Assembly: GCA_035610835.1 (NCBI GenBank)
Contig: CM069447.1
Coordinates: 40,165,437 to 40,229,436, forward strand
Length of the DNA: 64,000 bases
Source: Ophiura sarsii
Lineage: Eukaryota > Echinodermata > Ophiuroidea > Amphilepidida > Ophiuridae
Direction of reading: 5' to 3'
Below are positions 23,440 through 36,430 of this stretch, piece by piece; the first letter of the stretch is position 1, and the number at the start of each line of letters is the position of its first letter. The position numbers and the translations under genes are program-made. Below the pieces are notes generated by a model. That model was not told the origin of the DNA. It ran no database searches and saw only the letters and a program-made list of their open reading frames with translations.

Positions 23440-23765
23440 GTACGAGCATATTAGGGAGCATGTTCAGCAGTACAGTGCGGAACTCATAATTATGAGGTTG
23501 TGAGTTGTAGCCCTACCGTGGCCAACTTGTTTGTGTCCTTGGGCAAGATACTCAGTCTCAATTGCCTTGTTGACCAAAGCGAGATTGTGTAGCTATTAAG
23601 GTTGATATTACAATCTAAGTGCTGATATGGTTGTGCACCTAGCCAGTTGTCAGTGTCACATAGGGGAAGCGAAATTATTGTGACGATTTCCTAATGGCAG
23701 CGTCATAACAATGCCTATATCGCCTTGGAGTAGGCTACCTAGATAAATGGCGCTTTATCAACCCC
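23440..23765 (+). mobile_element. tRNA-derived SINE (probable)
   Basis: A tRNA-like head (AACTCATAATTATGAGGTTG, then GAGTTGTAGCCC as a degenerate B-box) is followed by a body with GTGTCCTTGGGCAAGATACT and a tail with AAATGGCGCTTTATCA. The TCCTTGGGCAAG block is a common motif of tRNA-related SINEs in marine invertebrates. The limits are approximate. A related fragment on the opposite strand lies near 41803-41880. Confidence 0.55.
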
Positions 23766-24691
23766 CGGTCACTGTATTGTTCGATTCATCGAATGCGTCG
23801 ACGTTCATGAATATACAATGAATAATCATATCAATGAATATACGTCATTTGTGAAGTCGAAAATGAAAAGTACCAGACCATAGTGGACACGAACGGCCGT
23901 AATCTATGAATCTCCGTTGATTTCAATGTTATGTCGGAGTGTTTTACCTAATTTCATACTGACACGACCTGAGTGATAATCAAACGGTCCCCGAACGATG
24001 CCCTGGCGCTGTTGAAGTCAGAAATATCATCGTTCCCAACAGTCCGAGCGTTCCCACATCGAATTTCACCTAGAATATTCGTTACACGAACCTATATCCG
24101 CCATCGTCTGAATATCGAAAAGGCCCTCTGGAGAGTCAAGGGGACACCATTTTTTTCTACGCATGCGTCCGATCGCTTTGGATTTGTCCACCAAAATTGT
24201 GGACAAATTCCTAATGAGTATGTGTTGCATGGCAAGTAACACAACTTCTTGTAATGCGCTAATCAACCGTAGATCTAACCCCCGGGCTCCGGCCAGTGTG
24301 GGGAAAAGCTCAATCAGGAAAAGTTCACGGACTTATCAGACAGTAATAAGTCCGAGTTGTACCGACGAAAGGCATGATGTTTTTTGGGTTTTTTTGTATA
24401 TAAAGAGCAAATGTGAACAATAGCCCAACAGACATTAACAACGTTAATGAACTGAGTGATTACAAATCAAACGGGTAACTCTCAACAGAGAGCTCTGATG
24501 GGCCAATCAATTGGTTCACTGCAACTCAGAAAATAATCAAAAATACAAGTAAACACAATTGGGCGAGTAAAAAAGCCAATGAAAGTGGCGTGGGACAGGA
24601 ATAGGATAAACACCCAAACATAGAGAATCAGAATAACATCAAAAAATAAGACGAAAATAATATCTGGAGGTCATTGATACATTGAGAGAGC
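23766..24691. other. No gene recognised; may include LINE 3' UTR
   Basis: The short frames on both strands between 23973 and 24423 overlap each other and show no domain. The part next to 24692 may be the 3' untranslated end of the minus-strand LINE, but I cannot fix the element's end. Confidence 0.4.
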
Positions 24692-25396
24692 TTAGCCAAC
24701 ATACTCTGAAGAGTTGTAGAGAAAGTGTCTGTTAACACGACATTTAAACGATTGTAGACCTTCCTCTTGGATGTTGCCAACAACATTGACTGGAAGACTG
24801 TTCCACAGTGGAACAGCTGTATGGATGAAACTTCTGTCTAAGCAGCAAGTTCTGGCAGGCGGCAGTGAAAGGGCATGATCTGGCATTGCAACACTTGCAC
24901 GCGTAGCACGACGATGAACATATGGTGTGGGGAGCAGTGCTGCTAAATCTTGTGGGCAGTGGTTGGTATGCATTTTGTACAAGACCGTGGCTGCTGCTAC
25001 CTGTCGCCGGTGAAGTAGGCTTGTGATGCTGAGACGCGATAGACCAGTAGCATCATGAGCTCCAATGATCTTGAGTGCCTTCCTTTGGATGTTGTCAAGC
25101 TGGCTTAGGATAGTAGGTGAAGCGCTAGACCAGCCTAGTGAAGCATACTCCATTACACTACGGACTTGTGGTTTGTACACATTAGTTCTGCCCAATGCCG
25201 TCAATTTATTTGCAACCTTGCGAAGAGCGCCGAGCTTCTGGCCAGCCCTGGTTGAGACAGCCGAGATGTGTTTGGACCAAGTCAGCTTGCTATCAATGGT
25301 AACACCCAGGATTTCCAGTTTGTCTGCAGATGGTAGCTTGCAGTCACCAAAGTAGAGTTCAAGTTGGGATGGGGTTCTCTTCCTAGAGATTACCAT
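24692..25396 (-). pseudogene. LINE reverse transcriptase C-terminal region
   Basis: Continues from the previous frame after a small deletion: MVISRKRTPSQL, LGVTIDSKLTWSKHI, SVMEYASLGWSS, LDNIQRKALKIIG and PLWNSLP, a usual run for jockey-superfamily ORF2 tails. It ends with a stop at 24692. Confidence 0.88.
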
Positions 25397-27320
25397 GGTC
25401 TTGCACCATATTGCTTAGATCACTGTTAAGGCTAGCAGCTACTGCATTGGAGCTGGTTGAAGACTTAATGGGTGCGAAAAGTGTTGAATCGTCAGCGTAC
25501 AGGTAGAGCTCGTTGTCACAGACATCCACAAGGTCATCAATGAAGACAGAAAACAGTAGTGGACCGAGGATAGATCCTTGTGGAACAGAAGCATTTATGG
25601 GTGCAGTGTTGGATGCTTGTCCCGACATGACGACATCGATAGATCTATCGGATAAGTAGTTGTGTATCCAAGAAAGCAGTCTTCTGGTAACACCCTTTGA
25701 AATCAGTTTCGAGCAGAGTCCATTGTGCCATACTTTGTCGAAAGCTCCTTTTATGTCAAGGGCAATGACACAAACCTCGTCACTTTGGTCTAGGGAGTTA
25801 TTCCATTTCTGTGACAAAATGTTGAGGAGATCAGCTGTACTGTGGCCTTCTCTAAACCCAAACTGTCTGCTGGAAATCAGATCATTGCTGAGAAGAAAGC
25901 GTTGAAGTTGTTTCTGCACAACAGCTTCCATGATCTTGCTGATATTGCTTAGCAGTGAGATAGGACAGTACTTTGTCGGGTCAGCCTTGGAACCTCTCTT
26001 GTGGATTGGAGTAACAGATGCTGTTTTCCATTGGTTAGGGAACACACCATGAGTGAAGCAGAGATCAAAAAGCCTGCAGAGTGGACTGGCAAGTTCAGCA
26101 CAGCATTCTTTGAGTACCTTGGTTGGAATCAGGTCTGGTCCAGTAGCTTTATCTGGTTTAAGATGTAATAGTTTTCGAACATCCTTGGGCTTAAAAACTA
26201 TTTTGTCAAAGGATTTGGTTGTTGAAGGAAGGACATTTGGGGCCTGGTTTTCAGCACCTTGGAGTCTACATTTGTGTGCAAATGTCTGACAAAAAGCTTC
26301 TGCCTTGTCCCTTGCTGTGATATGGGTGACATTTTGATGTTCAATCACTGGGATCTCAGAACGAGCTGTTCTTCCGGACAGGGTGTTGATGATTCTCCAC
26401 CATTTCTTGCTGCTCAGCGATTTATCTGCTAGGTCTTGTCTCAGTTTAGTATTGTAGCTTCTCCTGGCTTGCTTCCTCGCTTGGTTGTAGGAATGTCTAG
26501 CTTCAGCGAACTTTGCCTTGCTGGCTTCAGTTTGGTCTTTTTTGGCTTTCTTAAAGAGGCGGCGCTTCTTCCTAGATTCTCTACGGCATTTTTCGTTGAA
26601 CCAAACCTTGTCTCCAGTCCTCTTGGTAACTGTTTTACTAGGTATAAATAAGTCCATAGCATCGAAGATGATATCAGTAACGTTGGAGCAAGCAGTTTCA
26701 GGATCTTTCTTCTGGAATACAATTGACCAGTTTGTGGAAGCAAGGTGACCTCTCATTCCACAGTAATCAGCCTTGTCATATCTCCAGACTTTCCTCCTGT
26801 GTGGTTTGTCCCTGTATACTGGCACATATAAGAACCGGTGTAAGAACACTAACACAGGGTTGTGGTCTGAAGTACCTAGTCTAGCAAAAGTGGTTGAAGT
26901 TGCTGCCAGGTCAGTCATGACAAGGTCCAAGATTTGATCCAATCGAGTGGGTTCTTTAACGATCTGTTGTAATCCCATAGAGTTGGCAAGTTGTAGTGTG
27001 CGGCGTCCAGCTGCGTCAGTAGTACGACTTCCTAGCCAGTCTATATGGTGGACGTTGAAGTCACCGACAAGCATAACTGAATTAGCTCCAAGTGTGCTCA
27101 TTTTTTGAAGAGTGTTGAGGTCCAGGTAGTCGATGACATCACTAGGAGATCTATAAACAGCAGCAATCAGTAACTTTTTAGATTTAAGAGCTACTGTGAA
27201 CCAGATGAGTTCATAGTCTTTTGGATCTTGCCCTGGGTCGTGATGTATGGCAATCCCTTCTAAACAGTAGACAGCAATGCCGCCGCCAGTGGTTGCCTCT
27301 CTATCCCTGCGACAGCATGT
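25383..27320 (-). pseudogene. LINE endonuclease C-half and reverse transcriptase
   Basis: From about 27320 the frame is open through TGGGIAVYCLEG, AAVYRSP, LVGDFNVHH (catalytic D and N) and TSDHNPVLV (catalytic D-H). The reverse transcriptase follows: LKPDKATGPD, PIHKRG, YCPISLLSNISKIMEAV, FGFREGHST, ALDIKGAFDKVWH, SVPQGSILGPLLF and LYADDS, the last holding the paired catalytic aspartates. It stops just after the thumb begins. The first Met in this frame is at 27101, but the domain clearly starts upstream. PISLLSN is normally R-PISLL; here the R is C. Confidence 0.92.
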
Positions 27321-27589
27321 GGAGTATCCAGGAATAGCAATGCACTCAGCGCAGTATCATCAAGGAAGGTCTCAACAACAATGACAATGGATGGCTTTTT
27401 TATCGAGCAGAGATTGGCAAGCTCTCCGATGTTTGACCGAAGTCCCCGTATGTTGACCTCCAATATTCGCAATTCCGTTTCTCGTAGTCGTTGGGCATGC
27501 TTGTGTCGTTTCCGTTTTGATCCGTCCGTTTTCTTTCGAGGCTTGGCAATACGATTTCTAGCAATAAGAGTATATAGATGCAGGGGTTG
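27260..27589 (-). pseudogene. LINE endonuclease, N-terminal part
   Basis: The frame reads LRETELRILEVNIRGLRSNI then GELANLCSIKKPSIVIVVETFLDD. The N (VNIRGL) and the E of VVETFL match the first two active-site blocks of APE-type endonucleases. The expected block DREATTGGG then continues in another frame, so this reading ends at a frameshift rather than a true stop. Confidence 0.8.
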
Positions 27590-29083
27590 CTAGCCCCTAC
27601 ACCCAGTGCGCATCTGAGTAAGTGCGGTAAGGGTTACGTGCTAAACATGGCCTAAACTGAAAACATCAACAATTGACTTATAACAGTTTGTGCTCAGGAT
27701 GAAAAATGAGCAGCTCAACCACGGGCGGGGTGACCATCACATAGATGTAACACAATACATAGATGTAGCACAATACTACCCCAAGATGTACATTCAATAA
27801 AACTATACGGTAGTGCCCACATGTTGTGGCGAATATACACTTACTTACAGAGTGACGGTGGAATCCGGGGGCCGACTATACGACCGTATCAGAGCGACAG
27901 TAGAATCCGGTGTTTCATTTTTTTAAAGTTGAGTGTATTGTTAATATAGTCCCGGTTCTGAGCACTTCTCTAGCCCGCCCGGCCTGTGGGCCTAAATGAG
28001 ACGCCGTGCTCTTTGCGCCGTGCATATGCTATAACCATCTAATGATTGGAAGCGTAGCAGCCCCCGTAGCAGCATAAAGTATTATGAAAAAATGTGTACA
28101 TATCTCCTAAGATAAAACATCACTTGTTGCTGATTTTTTGTTCCACGCATTGGCCAAGTGGCGCCGGAGTCTACCATCGGACCGGGCTTTCAGTTGACCT
28201 ACGCATAGGAGCATCGTCGAAGCGAGAATGTCCCCTGTAACCTTTTTCAGAATCTTTGGCACTGAAATTAAAATGTTGGTTCATTATAGAGGGAATCTAC
28301 TTAACTCATGCGTGCCCGTAACAAAAGGTTTTCGCTCCCATATTATTCGTTGTTCAGATCAAGTCAATGTACGACCTTCATCAAGCCAACCCTTTGAATA
28401 CAAGCGTTACTCTGTTAACATAATGACGGGCTATTATTATACATTGGCGGGTTATTTTCAAACGAGTATCCATCAACATGTGTGTTGCACAGAGTAAGAT
28501 ATATGTGGTGTTGGTCTTTTTAAATTCTGAACCAACTCTAGCTCTCCAATGGCCGATACGTGGATTACCTCTAATCACCCTTCAAAGGTACAAGACTTGA
28601 TCGCGTCTATCAATAGTTGTCTGATTGCCTTTCCACATATATTTCGACATGAATATTGCGTCTCCCAATTCGTTTATTAAAGCTACCTACATTTGGTACA
28701 AGAACTAACTTTCCTGAAATGAAGTTGTACCAAAGATTTTCTAGAAATTCATCGGTTGTACAGATTTAAAAAAAAAAATGGTAATCATGGTAGATTTAAC
28801 ATTGGTAACGGTCTCATTTCTCATGTTGTACGATTGGCTATGGCCTGTTTTGGAAATATGTTTGCTTCGTGTATCCAAATAGCTTACAGTTGTAAATTAG
28901 CCTAGCTATAACAAGCTATAAAAATGACATCTCTGAATGTATAAACAAAGTGTGCAAAGGAGAAATGGTTGGGCACACTGGTAAAATGGTTTTACAACAA
29001 GTGTTGCTATCATTATCAAAGTTAACTCAACTTCAATCACTTATTTATCGAGCATTAATATATTGTTTACGCATTTTAATTGT
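27590..29083. other. No gene recognised
   Basis: Possible 5' remnants of the LINE to about 27650 and otherwise unassigned sequence. The frames at 28228-28578 on both strands overlap and show no domain. Confidence 0.4.
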
Positions 29084-29560
29084 TTAGATTATAAAGTTAA
29101 ATAAATCCAGAGATAAATGATAGATAGAAAAATAGATTAAAAAAAGAATAGAAAAAAAACTATAAAAGCATTGGCGGCCTTTATAAATTATAAAAATTGA
29201 CATAAAAATGATGTTACATACATCCACAATCAAGTTTAAAAAAAATAAAAAAATAGAAAACAACAACGAATACACGGAGATTCGAACCGATTGCAAACGA
29301 TATGGCCAACGTATGCACGCCACAGAGATCGACGAGTGTAATTGTGTCAGTTTTATTATTTAACCATTGATTCTTTTATTTATAACGAACGGATTTTTAT
29401 CGTGCCATTTTTGACATTTTAAACCATAGTTATATGTTACTCTCGCACAAAATGTGTTTGTAATGTGATTATACTCCTTATTTTGGAAAGAATGGTAAAA
29501 ACGTTGATATTTCGAACACAATAAATGGCATCTTGTATACTGTTTATACGGTCGCTCGAC
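29084..29560 (-). repeat. tRNA-like dispersed repeat, copy 1
   Basis: On the minus strand a tRNA-like core (about 29268-29331; B-box-like GGTTCGAATCT and the block TCTGTGGCGTG) is followed by T-rich sequence. The segment on its other side (29400-29540) matches 62400-62545, for example CTCGCACAAAATGTGTTTGT against CTCGCCCAAAATATGTTCGT. Together with 62160-62545 this defines a repeat family with an internal tRNA-like unit. Confidence 0.55.
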
Positions 29561-29624
29561 TGAACGTTGTGTGACGTGTTGCATTGCATTATTCATGTTA
29601 CGATCTGTTTATGTAAGCTTTTGT

Positions 29625-29724
29625 NNNNNNNNNNNNNNNNNNNNNNNNNNNNNNNNNNNNNNNNNNNNNNNNNNNNNNNNNNNNNNNNNNNNNNNNNNNN
29701 NNNNNNNNNNNNNNNNNNNNNNNN
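29625..29724. other. Assembly gap (100 N)
   Basis: Exactly 100 undetermined bases, the usual placeholder for a gap of unknown length. Reading frames through it are meaningless. Confidence 0.99.
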
Positions 29725-29969
29725 CCAAACCAAACAAATAATTATAATGAAGTGTCTTAGACAACAGCTTCGACGGGTCATCTAAAAAGAACAAACAGCT
29801 GCAGTCATTAATAAACGGAAAACCGACACATACTTGAACGGACCTTAACAATCTTTGGTAAAAGTGTACTTTAAGTCCAGAAATACAAAGAATGTGCAGT
29901 CGGGTGTGAACATTTCACCATAATTCTTAAATGGCTTATTATGAGCCTTTATGTGCTTTTAATTGTGAA

Positions 29970-30440
29970 TTCTTTTACCAGCTTAAAAGATTACCAAGCG
30001 TAAGCACGCGCTCTCCTTTTGTGTCCGCCACATTTCAAGTCCAAGGCTTATTATGTTATTTTATTTATTTTCAATCGTTTGCATAATTATGCCATAACGC
30101 GGAAACGCCTAGCCATCAATCCACCCAAACAGGATTATACTTTTAGGTTATAGCGCCATCTATTGCATCATTAAAAGAAAGGTGGCTTCAATAGATTGCG
30201 CTACAACTTCCAATCGTCTGCTTATGCCATACACATTATTGAAGGTAATGCGGAATCAATAGATGGCGCTATAACTTTGAAATTGAAACCTAGCGAGGAT
30301 TGTTGGTGAGGCGATTTCTGTCGTATGTTTTTTACATTGTTGAAGGTTAAAAAGAACCAATAGATGGCGCAATAACTAAAAATATGGATTGTGGAATATT
30401 CTATCAAGACATGATCTTTATTGGAAGTAACGCCGGATTG
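29970..30440. repeat. Dispersed repeat, second copy of the 3090-4100 family
   Basis: Shares AAGCGTAAGCAC, CTCTCCTTTTGTG and CAATCGTTTGCATA with the first copy, followed by repeated AATAGATGGCGC-type blocks near 30189, 30256 and 30356. It is shorter than the first copy. Confidence 0.6.
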
Positions 30441-30557
30441 CTAAAAACGTCAATACCAATTTTCTACGATTGGCATGGGCTATTCAGTCCGGTATTACGC
30501 AGCAGGCTATTTAACATTGAGCAAATGAAGGAGTTCAGTCTCCCTTAAAATCATAAT

Positions 30558-31637
30558 GGTCACGCGTTATGAACTCGCCTCCCAATAGGGTGGTGCCGTT
30601 ACATTTTTCAGTTTTATGCTGTCATTTTCTCAAATATTTTCAAAACCACAAAAGCTATCTCAACAAATTTGGTATCATTTTAAAGCCCTAATAACTATCT
30701 GCATGCAAAATGGTATTGGTATAGCTACTACAGAAAGGGAGATACAGCTGTTTGATGTTTGGAGACCAGGGGTGGTGCTGGAAGGGGTGCCGCTGGAAGG
30801 GGTGCCGCCTGTACAAACTCAATGGAAATAATCCAATAATGGCGATAATCTTTGTTTTTTTTGCAATAACTAGTCATCCCATAATGTTACAAACACCATT
30901 CTGGTCCCATTTTAAAGGATATTTAGTAGTCTTTAAGTATGTGGTTCAACAGACTTGTCAACTATTTGTAACAACTAATTAAGTATGGATAAGACCATGA
31001 TCACCAGCTTTCTTCCTATTCGCTACACAGTCAACATGAATAATCAGCCTCAATTTACCGGATTTATAAAAATGACTATAAAAGAAAAAGTTTTCAACCT
31101 ATGATAGCAAAAGTATACATTTTTGGAAAGCTTGTAACTAGAGGAATTCAGAAATACAGTTTATATCAGGGAAGGGTTCATCCTTAAACAAATATTTCTG
31201 AAAATTCTAAAAATATATAAAATAAAAATTGGAGATATTCACTAGCCGGTATAATTACCATACCGACGTAGTAACTTTGACAATTATATATCATCTAATG
31301 GTAATTTCATGAGGGATTCAATATGTAAAGTAAATAATGAGAGGGGTAGGTATAACAAATATATGGATCTCAAATTAAAAATTAAAAAACTCTGATTTTT
31401 TTCCGAACATTTGCGATCATACCAATTTAGTTCTTGGTCGTACTATAATTTTAATGGCATATTTGGTTTCCTCATGCAATTTCCCTTCAGAAATGTATAC
31501 TTTTACTACCTCGGGGGGGGGGGGGGGGGGGGGGGGGGGGGTATATAAGCAAATATAAATGTGTAAAGTTAAAATCATGTCGCGAAAGCCAAAATCCGTG
31601 TGTAACGCGAAAGGAGGCGAGCTTAAAACACATGACC
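30558..31637. mobile_element. Non-autonomous TIR element, copy 1 (partner 52661-53720)
   Basis: The ends are inverted copies: GGTCACGCGTTATGAACTCG at the left and the complement of GGTCATGTGTTTTAAGCTCG at the right. The interior matches the copy at 52661-53720 (TATTCGCTACACAGT, ACATTTTTGGAAAGCT, AGGGTTCAT against AGGGTGCAT). A 30-base G run (31513-31542) lies near the right end. No transposase frame was seen. Confidence 0.7.
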
Positions 31638-31964
31638 AGCTATTTCTTCGTTGGCTTACTCGTCAATGTTATTGAATTTATAAATAACAATGGTCATGGA
31701 TTGATAAATACAATAACAATGAATTCACAGCCTATTGCGAGGCGATATAAAATAGCATGTGACCTGATCAGCAGTGAACAAAAAGACAAATGGATTATGA
31801 ACATAGTCAAAAACCATTATATGCAGATCGGATCAAATATATATGTTAAAGACGATTTACCTTCCAGATATAATGCATCAAAGTCAATCATATTTTATAA
31901 GCTAAACATATTCTGCCACAACTATCACTTCTTTTTTTTGTCCATAAATTCAATATGGTTTTCT
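31638..31964. other. No gene recognised
   Basis: An open frame begins at 31632 and runs into the terminal repeat of the next element. It has no domain or splice support and is probably chance. Confidence 0.5.
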
Positions 31965-32194
31965 CAACCTGGACTCTTTGTTAAACTGCACTATATATGC
32001 AGTTTACAATTCGTCTTAATCTGTAGGAATAGTGCAGTTTAAGGGTTTATCCTTCATGTTAGAACTCACGAAAATAAAGGTAACCAGATAGTAGTGTTCC
32101 TAATCCAAATGATATACTAAAATATCTACATCTATATGTATAGTATAGTACATGAATGAAGTATGCTATGTATATGTATAGTACACGTAGTATA

Positions 32195-33897
32195 TAAAGG
32201 TATATTCCTAGTCCTAATGGTAATATAACCTATGTAGTATATGTATAGTATACTATTATAGTATTACTTTTATTTCTGGGGCATTGTGGCATCTGGGGCA
32301 GGTTTTGGGATCTCAGATAGCCGTTTATATAGGTAATGTTCCTATTCCTAATGGTATAATAACCTATATAGTATATGTATAGTATACTATTATAGTATTA
32401 CTTTTATTTCTGGGCAATGTGGCATCTGGGCAGGTTTTGGGATTCTCAGATAGCCGTTTATATAGGTAATGTTCCTATTCCTAATGGTATAATAACATAT
32501 ATAGTATATGTATAGTATACTATTATAGTATTACTTTTATTTCTGGGGCATTGTGGCATCTGGGCCAGGTTTTGGGATTCTCAGATAGCCGTTTATATAG
32601 GTAATGTTCCTATTCCTAATGGTATAATAACCTATATAGTATATGTATAGTATACTATTATAGTATTACTTTATTTCTGGGGCATCGTGGCATCTGGGGC
32701 AGGTTTTGGATTCTCAGATAGCCGTTTATATAGGTAATGTTCCTATTCCTAATGGTATAATAACCTATATAGTATATGTATAGTATACTATTATAGTATT
32801 ACTTTTATTTCTGGGGCAATGTGGCATCTGGGGCAGGTTTTGGGATTCTCAGATAGCCGTTTATATAGGTAATGTTCCTATTCTTAATGGTATAATAACC
32901 TATATAGTATATGTATAGTATACTATTATAGTATTACTTTTATTTCTGGGGCATTGTGGCATCTGGGGCAGGTTTTGGGATTCTCAGATAGCCGTTTATA
33001 TAGGTAATGTTCCTATTCCTAATGGTATAATAACCTATATAGTATGTATAGTATACTATTATAGTATTACTTTTATTTCTGGGGCATTGTGGCATCTGGG
33101 GCTGGTTTTGGATCTCAGATAGCCGTTTATACAGGTAATGTTCCTATTCCTAATGGTATAATAACCTATATAGTATATGTATAGTATACTATTATAGTAT
33201 TACTTTTATTTCTGGGGCAATGTGGCATCTGGGGCAGGTTTGGGATTCTCAGATAGCCGTTTATATAGGTAATGTTCCTATTCCTAATGGTATAATAACC
33301 TATATAGTATATGTATAGTATACTATTATAGTATTACTTTTATTTCTGGGCAATGTGGCATCTGGGGCAGGTTTTGGGATTTCAGATAGCCGTTTATATA
33401 GGTAATGTTCCTATTCCTAATGGTATAATAACCTATATAGTATATGTATAGTATACTATTATAGTATTACTTTTATTTCTGGGGCATTGTGGCATCTGGG
33501 GCAGGTTTTGGGATTCTCAGATAGCCGTTTATATAGGTAATGTTCCTATTCCTAATGGTATAATAACCTATATAGTATATGTATAGTATACTGTTATAGT
33601 ATTACTTTTATTTCTGGGGCATTGTGGCATCTGGGGCAGGTTTTGGGATTCTCAGATAGCCGTTTATATATCTGATGTTCCTATTCCTAATGGTATAATA
33701 ACCTATATAGTATATGTATAGTATACTATTATAGTATTACTTTTATTACTGGGGCATTGTGGCATCTGGGGCAGGTTTGGGATTCTCAGATAGCCGTTTA
33801 TACAGGTGATGTTCCTATTCCTAATGGTATAATAACCTATATAGTATGTATAGTATACTATATAGTATTACTTTTATTTCTGGGCATTGTGGCATCT
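32195..33897. repeat. Tandem array, unit of about 134 bp, 13 units, forward
   Basis: Each unit carries TTACTTTTATTTCTGGGGCA, GTGGCATCTGGGGCAGG, CAGATAGCCGTTTATATAGG and ATAGTATACTATTATAGTAT. Units differ by one or two bases or small indels, so the array is young or homogenised. Confidence 0.92.
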
Positions 33898-35990
33898 GAG
33901 AATTCCAAAACCTGCCCCAGATGCCACAATGCCCCAGAAATAAAAGTAATACTATAATAGTATACTATACATATACTATATATGTTATTATACCATTAGA
34001 ATAGGAACATTACCTATATAAACGGCTATCTGAGAATCCCAAAACCTGCCCCAGATGCCACAATGCCCCAGAAATAAAAGTAAAACTATAATAGTATACT
34101 ATGCATATACTATATAGGTTATTATACCATTAGGAATAGGAACATTACCTATTTAACGGCTATCTGAGAATCCCAAAACCTGCCCCAGATGCCACAATGC
34201 CCCAGAAATAAAGGTAATACTATAATAGTATACTATACATATACTATATAGGTTATTATACCATTAGGAATAGGAACATTACCCTTAAAAACGGCTATCC
34301 CTGAGAATCCCAAAACCTGCCCCAGATGCCACAATGCCCCAGAAATAAAAGTAATACTATACTAGTATACTATACATATACTATATAGGTTATTATACCA
34401 TTAGGAATAGGAACATTACCTATATAAACGGCTATTTGAGAATCCCAAAACCTGCCCCAGATGCCACAATGCCCCAGAAATAAAAGTAATACTATAATAG
34501 TATACTATACATATACTATATAGGTTATATTACCATTAGGAATAGGAATATTACCTATATAAACGCCTATCTGAGAATCCCAAAACCTGCCCCAGATGCC
34601 ACAAATGCCCCAGTAATAAAAGTAATACTATAATAGTATACTATACATAAACTATATATGTTATATTACCATTAGGAATAGGAATATCACCTTTATAAAC
34701 GGCTATTTGAGAATCCTAAAACCTGCCCCAGATGCCACAATGCCCCAGTAATAAAGTAATACTATAATAGTATACTATACATATACTATATAGGTTATAT
34801 TACCATTAGGAATAGGAATATTACCTATATAAACGCCTATCTGAGAATTCCAAAACCTGCCCCAGATGCCACAATGCCCCAGAAATAAAGTAATACTATA
34901 ATAGTATACTATACATATACTATATAGGTTATTATACCATTAGGAATAGGAACATCACCTATATAAACGGCTATCTGAGAATCCCAAAACCTGCCCCAGA
35001 TGCCACAATGCCCCAGAAATAAAAGTAATACTATAATAGTATACTATACATATACTATATATGTTATTATACCATTAGGAATAGGAACATTACCTATATA
35101 AACGGCTATCTGAGAATCCCAAAACCTGCCCCAGATGCCTCAATACCCCAGAAATAAAAGTAATACTATAATAGTATACTATACATATACTATATAGGTT
35201 ATTATACCATTAGGAATAGGAACATTACCAATATAAACGGCTATCTGAGAATCCCAAAATCTGCCCCAGATGCCACAATGCCCCAGAAATAAAGTAATAC
35301 TATAATAGTATACTATACATATACTATATAGGTTATTATACCATTAGGAATAGGAACATTACCTATTTAACGGCTATCTGAGAATCCCAAAACCTGCCCC
35401 AGATGCCACAATGCCCCAGAAATAAAAGTAATACTATAATAGTATACTATACATATACTATATAGGTATTATACCATTAGGAATAGGAACATTACCTATA
35501 TAAACGGCTATCTGAGAATCCCAAAACCTGCCCAGATGCCACAATGCCCCAGAAATAAAAGTAATACTATAATAGTATACTATACATATACTATATAGGT
35601 TATTATACCATTAGGAATAGGAACATTACCTATATAAACGGCTATCTGAGAATCTCAAACCTGCCCCAGATGCCACAATGCCCCAGAAATAAAAGTAATA
35701 CTATAATAGTATACTATACATATACTATATAGATTATTATACCATTAGGATAGGAACATTACCTATATAAACGGCTATCTGAGAATCCCAAAACCTGCCC
35801 CAGATGCCACAATGCCCCAGAAATAAAAGTAATACTATAATAGTATACTATACATATACTATATAGGTTATTATACCATTAGGAATAGGAACATTACCTA
35901 AATAAACGGCTATCTGAGAATCCCAAAACCTGCCCCAGATGCCACAATGCCCCAGTAATAAAAGAAATACTATAATAGTATACTATACAT
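33898..35990. repeat. Same 134-bp array inverted, about 16 units
   Basis: The reverse complement of the preceding array starts abruptly at about 33898 (GAATTCCAAAACCTGCCCCA). Variant units (ACGCCTATC, CCCAGTAATAAA) occur in this arm but not in the other, so this is not a simple mirrored copy produced by assembly. Confidence 0.92.
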
Positions 35991-36002
35991 ATACTACACT
36001 GA

Positions 36003-36430
36003 TATATATATATATATATAATAGTTGTACCATATTGGTTTGGAATAGGAATACACATACTTATATATATTAGGTTTTCGTGAGTCTCTAACATAAAGGA
36101 TACACCAGTTTAAGATCCAGATTCGATTTATTCCGTTAGCGCCCTCAACGGAATAAATCGCAATAACACTGACAAAATAGTTTAAGAATGTAGGATATCA
36201 ATATTAATAGTTTTAGTTTGATATATATATATATAGTTGTACCATATTGGTTTGGAATAGGAATACACATACTTATATATATTAGGTTTCGTGAGTCTCT
36301 AACATAAAGGATACACCAGTTTAAGATCCAGATTCGATTTATTCCGTTAGCGCCCTCAACGGAAATAAATCGCAATAACACTGACAAAATAGTTTAAGAA
36401 TGTAGGATATCCAATATTAATAGTTTTAGT
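36003..36430. repeat. Tandem duplication, about 220 bp x 2
   Basis: 36010-36215 and 36229-36430 match almost base for base (GTTGTACCATATTGGTTTGG, AAGGATACACCAGTTTAAGA, CAATAACACTGACAAAATAG), each preceded by a TA dinucleotide run. Confidence 0.85.

Larger units (their letters stand above)
24692..27589 (-). mobile_element. Decayed non-LTR retrotransposon (jockey/CR1-like), ORF2 region
   Basis: A minus-strand element reads endonuclease, then reverse transcriptase, then a C-terminal region in the usual order of APE-type non-LTR elements. At least two frameshifts (near 27300-27340 and near 25390) split one original frame. Upstream of the endonuclease there is a basic stretch (ARNRIAKPRKK, KRKRHKHAQRL) that opens after a stop near 27592. 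No ORF1 or 5' UTR was recognised, so it is 5' truncated or eroded. Clade placement rests on motif style only; CR1, L2 or a related jockey-superfamily clade are all possible. Confidence 0.88.

Noticed and set aside
29567..29851. Frames crossing the N stretch
   Set aside because: They contain the assembly gap and are meaningless.
31632..32042. Open frame of 136 codons next to the giant foldback element
   Set aside because: It runs into the terminal repeat, shows no domain, signal or splice support, and its codon content is that of AT-rich chance sequence.
32195..35990. CRISPR-like regular repeats
   Set aside because: Units are contiguous 134-bp tandem repeats without unique spacers, inverted in the middle, in animal DNA.
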